Made by a program: the position numbers and the translations under genes
Shown: positions 6,619 through 7,467 of the stretch, in pieces
How positions within the stretch are numbered: the first letter of the stretch is position 1
Layout: each line of letters starts with the position of its first letter
NCBI GenBank assembly: GCA_011322755.1
Contig: DRLZ01000242.1
Coordinates: 1 to 7,467, forward strand
Length of the DNA: 7,467 nucleotides
Origin: Crenotrichaceae bacterium
GTDB taxonomy: Bacteria > Pseudomonadota > Gammaproteobacteria > Methylococcales > DRLZ01
Direction: 5' to 3'
Notes under the pieces: generated by a model
Told to the model about the DNA's origin: nothing
Database searches by the model: none
What the model saw: the letters and a program-made list of their open reading frames with translations, nothing else

Positions 6619-6648
6619 TTGAACCGTTTGCGCTTGATTTGTTATATT
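6619..6648 (+). promoter_or_regulatory. Predicted promoter of the SufR-like regulator
   Basis: TTGAAC (6619-6624) is followed by TATATT (6643-6648) at 18 nt, or TTATAT at 17 nt. Transcription would start near 6655 and give a leader of about 29 nt to the ATG at 6684. The start at this point argues against the alternative TTG start codon at 6654. The rest of 6468-6618 is AT-rich. It includes a GTGT-N3-ACAC dyad (6501-6511) containing a TTGACA without a good partner -10. Confidence 0.5.
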
Positions 6649-6683
6649 GAGAGTTGCTAATTCTATCTAGAGTTAAGTGTCTG

Positions 6684-7322
6684 ATGCAAAAATCTGTAAG
6701 CTCGAGGCAACAACAACTTCTTGCGGCGATGATGAACAGTCGCAGTGCTTTATCTATCGATGAGCTGGCAGATTTGCTGGAAATTTCCAGAACAGCAATT
6801 CAACAACATATTACGATATTGCAGCGTGATGGACACATCGAACATGGAAAATTCATCAAAACAGCTGGTCGTCCGATCCAGACTTTTATCCTCACCGAGT
6901 CAGGTATTCATTTATTCACTAAACGCTACTCCTGGTTTTCTGGTCTGTTACTGGATGATTTGAAGCAGCAATTAGGGTCTGAAGGCTTGAGCCAATATCT
7001 GCGTAAGCTTGGTGTTCGACAAGGTAAACAATTGCTTGAGCAATTAAACGGCATGCAACCGGCCGAAAAAATTACAGCTATTGGAAATCTCATGCAGGAA
7101 ATGGGTTTTGAAGCCAGTGTCCAGTTAGGAGGGGGCAGTGAACTGCCTGTTGTCAACGCATGTAACTGTGTTTATCACGATCTTGCCCAGCAACACCAGG
7201 AAATGTGTCAATTTGATCATGCTTTGTTAGCCACTTTGTCTGGATGTGATGTCGATATCATTGAATGTATTGCAGATGGTGGCTGCGCATGCCGATTCAA
7301 ATTCAATTCGATTTGTAATTGA
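6684..7322 (+). CDS. Winged-helix transcriptional regulator with Fe-S-type cysteine array (SufR/COG2345-like)
   Basis: A 212-residue DNA-binding regulator. Residues 8-60 form a helix-turn-helix/winged-helix domain (SIDELADLLEISRTAIQQHITILQRDGHIE, then a GRP wing at 62-64). The middle part resembles the effector domain of the DeoR-like COG2345 proteins. The C-terminus holds eight cysteines: 160, 162, 175, 188, 195, 201, 203 and 211. The spacing C162-X12-C175-X12-C188-X14-C203 is one residue off the C-X12-C-X13-C-X14-C array that binds [4Fe-4S] in cyanobacterial SufR. It therefore probably senses iron-sulfur status, oxygen or NO. It is divergent from the truncated haemoglobin, which is its likely target. 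I chose ATG 6684, with TAGAG at 6668-6672 as a weak ribosome-binding site; TTG 6654 would add ten residues upstream. No suf/isc genes are in view, so it is not called sufR. Confidence 0.85.
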   Translation: MQKSVSSRQQQLLAAMMNSRSALSIDELADLLEISRTAIQQHITILQRDGHIEHGKFIKTAGRPIQTFILTESGIHLFTKRYSWFSGLLLDDLKQQLGSEGLSQYLRKLGVRQGKQLLEQLNGMQPAEKITAIGNLMQEMGFEASVQLGGGSELPVVNACNCVYHDLAQQHQEMCQFDHALLATLSGCDVDIIECIADGGCACRFKFNSICN

Positions 7323-7327
7323 TTACC

Positions 7328-7360
7328 TTTGTCTCTGGCTCGTAACCTGCCAGAGGCAAA
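7328..7360 (+). terminator. 12-bp hairpin after regulator gene
   Basis: TTTGTCTCTGGC (7328-7339) pairs over 12 bp, with one G-U, to GCCAGAGGCAAA (7349-7360) around a 9-nt loop. It starts 5 nt after the regulator stop codon. Both sides lack a T run, so it is not a textbook intrinsic terminator. It may protect the 3' end of the mRNA or attenuate transcription into the next gene. Confidence 0.5.
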
Positions 7361-7394
7361 AATTATAACTTCAGATGGCTGTCCGGGAGACTCG

Positions 7395-7454
7395 ATGTTC
7401 GTGCATTCTCGGCATGTTCAGTCATTCAGCTGCTTTGGGAAACCACATGAATAA
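7395..7454 (+). CDS. Possible 19-residue leader ORF
   Basis: A short ORF, MFVHSRHVQ... ending KPHE, preceded by GGGAG (7385-7389) 5 nt before its ATG. Its TAA stop lies just inside the next reading frame start, so the two overlap by 8 nt (ATGAATAA). This arrangement could couple translation of the following gene. No similarity is recognised, and it may be chance. Confidence 0.2.
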   Translation: MFVHSRHVQSFSCFGKPHE

Positions 7455-7467
7455 AAAATTTACCATC
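7447..7467 (+). CDS. 5' end of a gene cut by the window edge
   Basis: An ATG with GGGA (7438-7441) 5 nt upstream opens seven codons, MNKKFTI, running off the window. The Asn-Lys-Lys opening is typical of a secreted or membrane protein start but is too short to identify. It is in the same direction as the regulator, 124 bp beyond it. Confidence 0.4.

Overview
The window is 7.5 kb of AT-leaning bacterial DNA (roughly mid-40s % GC by eye). It carries Gram-negative envelope genes: an outer-membrane beta-barrel protein and an ABC importer with a periplasmic binding protein. Protein style and base composition suggest a gammaproteobacterium, possibly a marine methylotroph of the Methylophaga type. 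That placement is an impression, not a demonstration.

Layout. On the plus strand, 49-1242 encodes a signal-peptide-bearing beta-barrel porin. A 636-bp convergent gap follows (1243-1878), with two strong RNA-hairpin elements near its porin end (1328-1381 and 1398-1447) and nothing convincing in the rest. On the minus strand, 4439-1879 is a three-gene ABC importer operon of the nitrate/sulfonate/taurine (NitT/TauT) class, in the order binding protein, permease, ATPase. A good sigma70-type promoter lies at 4473-4501, and a 4-bp ATGA overlap joins permease and ATPase. Upstream on the same strand is a single-gene NAD(P)H-dependent reductase with an N-terminal [2Fe-2S] ferredoxin domain (5637-4657) and its own likely promoter at 5680-5709. 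Further upstream is a group I truncated haemoglobin (6364-5999) with a clear intrinsic terminator at 5934-5968. Divergent from the globin, on the plus strand, is a winged-helix regulator of the SufR/COG2345 type (6684-7322). It has a C-terminal cysteine array suited to an Fe-S cluster. The last 70 bases hold a possible 19-codon leader ORF and the first seven codons of another gene.

How the genes may work together. The 319-bp region between globin and regulator holds back-to-back promoters. One dyad covers the globin -10 box, and an 8-7-8 palindrome sits about 65 bp upstream of the globin start site. This looks like a redox- or NO-responsive divergon: an Fe-S regulator controlling a haemoglobin that could detoxify NO or bind O2. 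The neighbouring ferredoxin-type reductase has no oxygenase partner in the window and could be the globin's electron donor. That link rests on proximity alone. The ABC importer and porin may serve uptake of an unidentified small organic or inorganic anion or sulfonate-like compound. No TPP riboswitch or other ligand-specific leader was seen. No tRNA, rRNA, CRISPR array, insertion sequence or phage gene was recognised.
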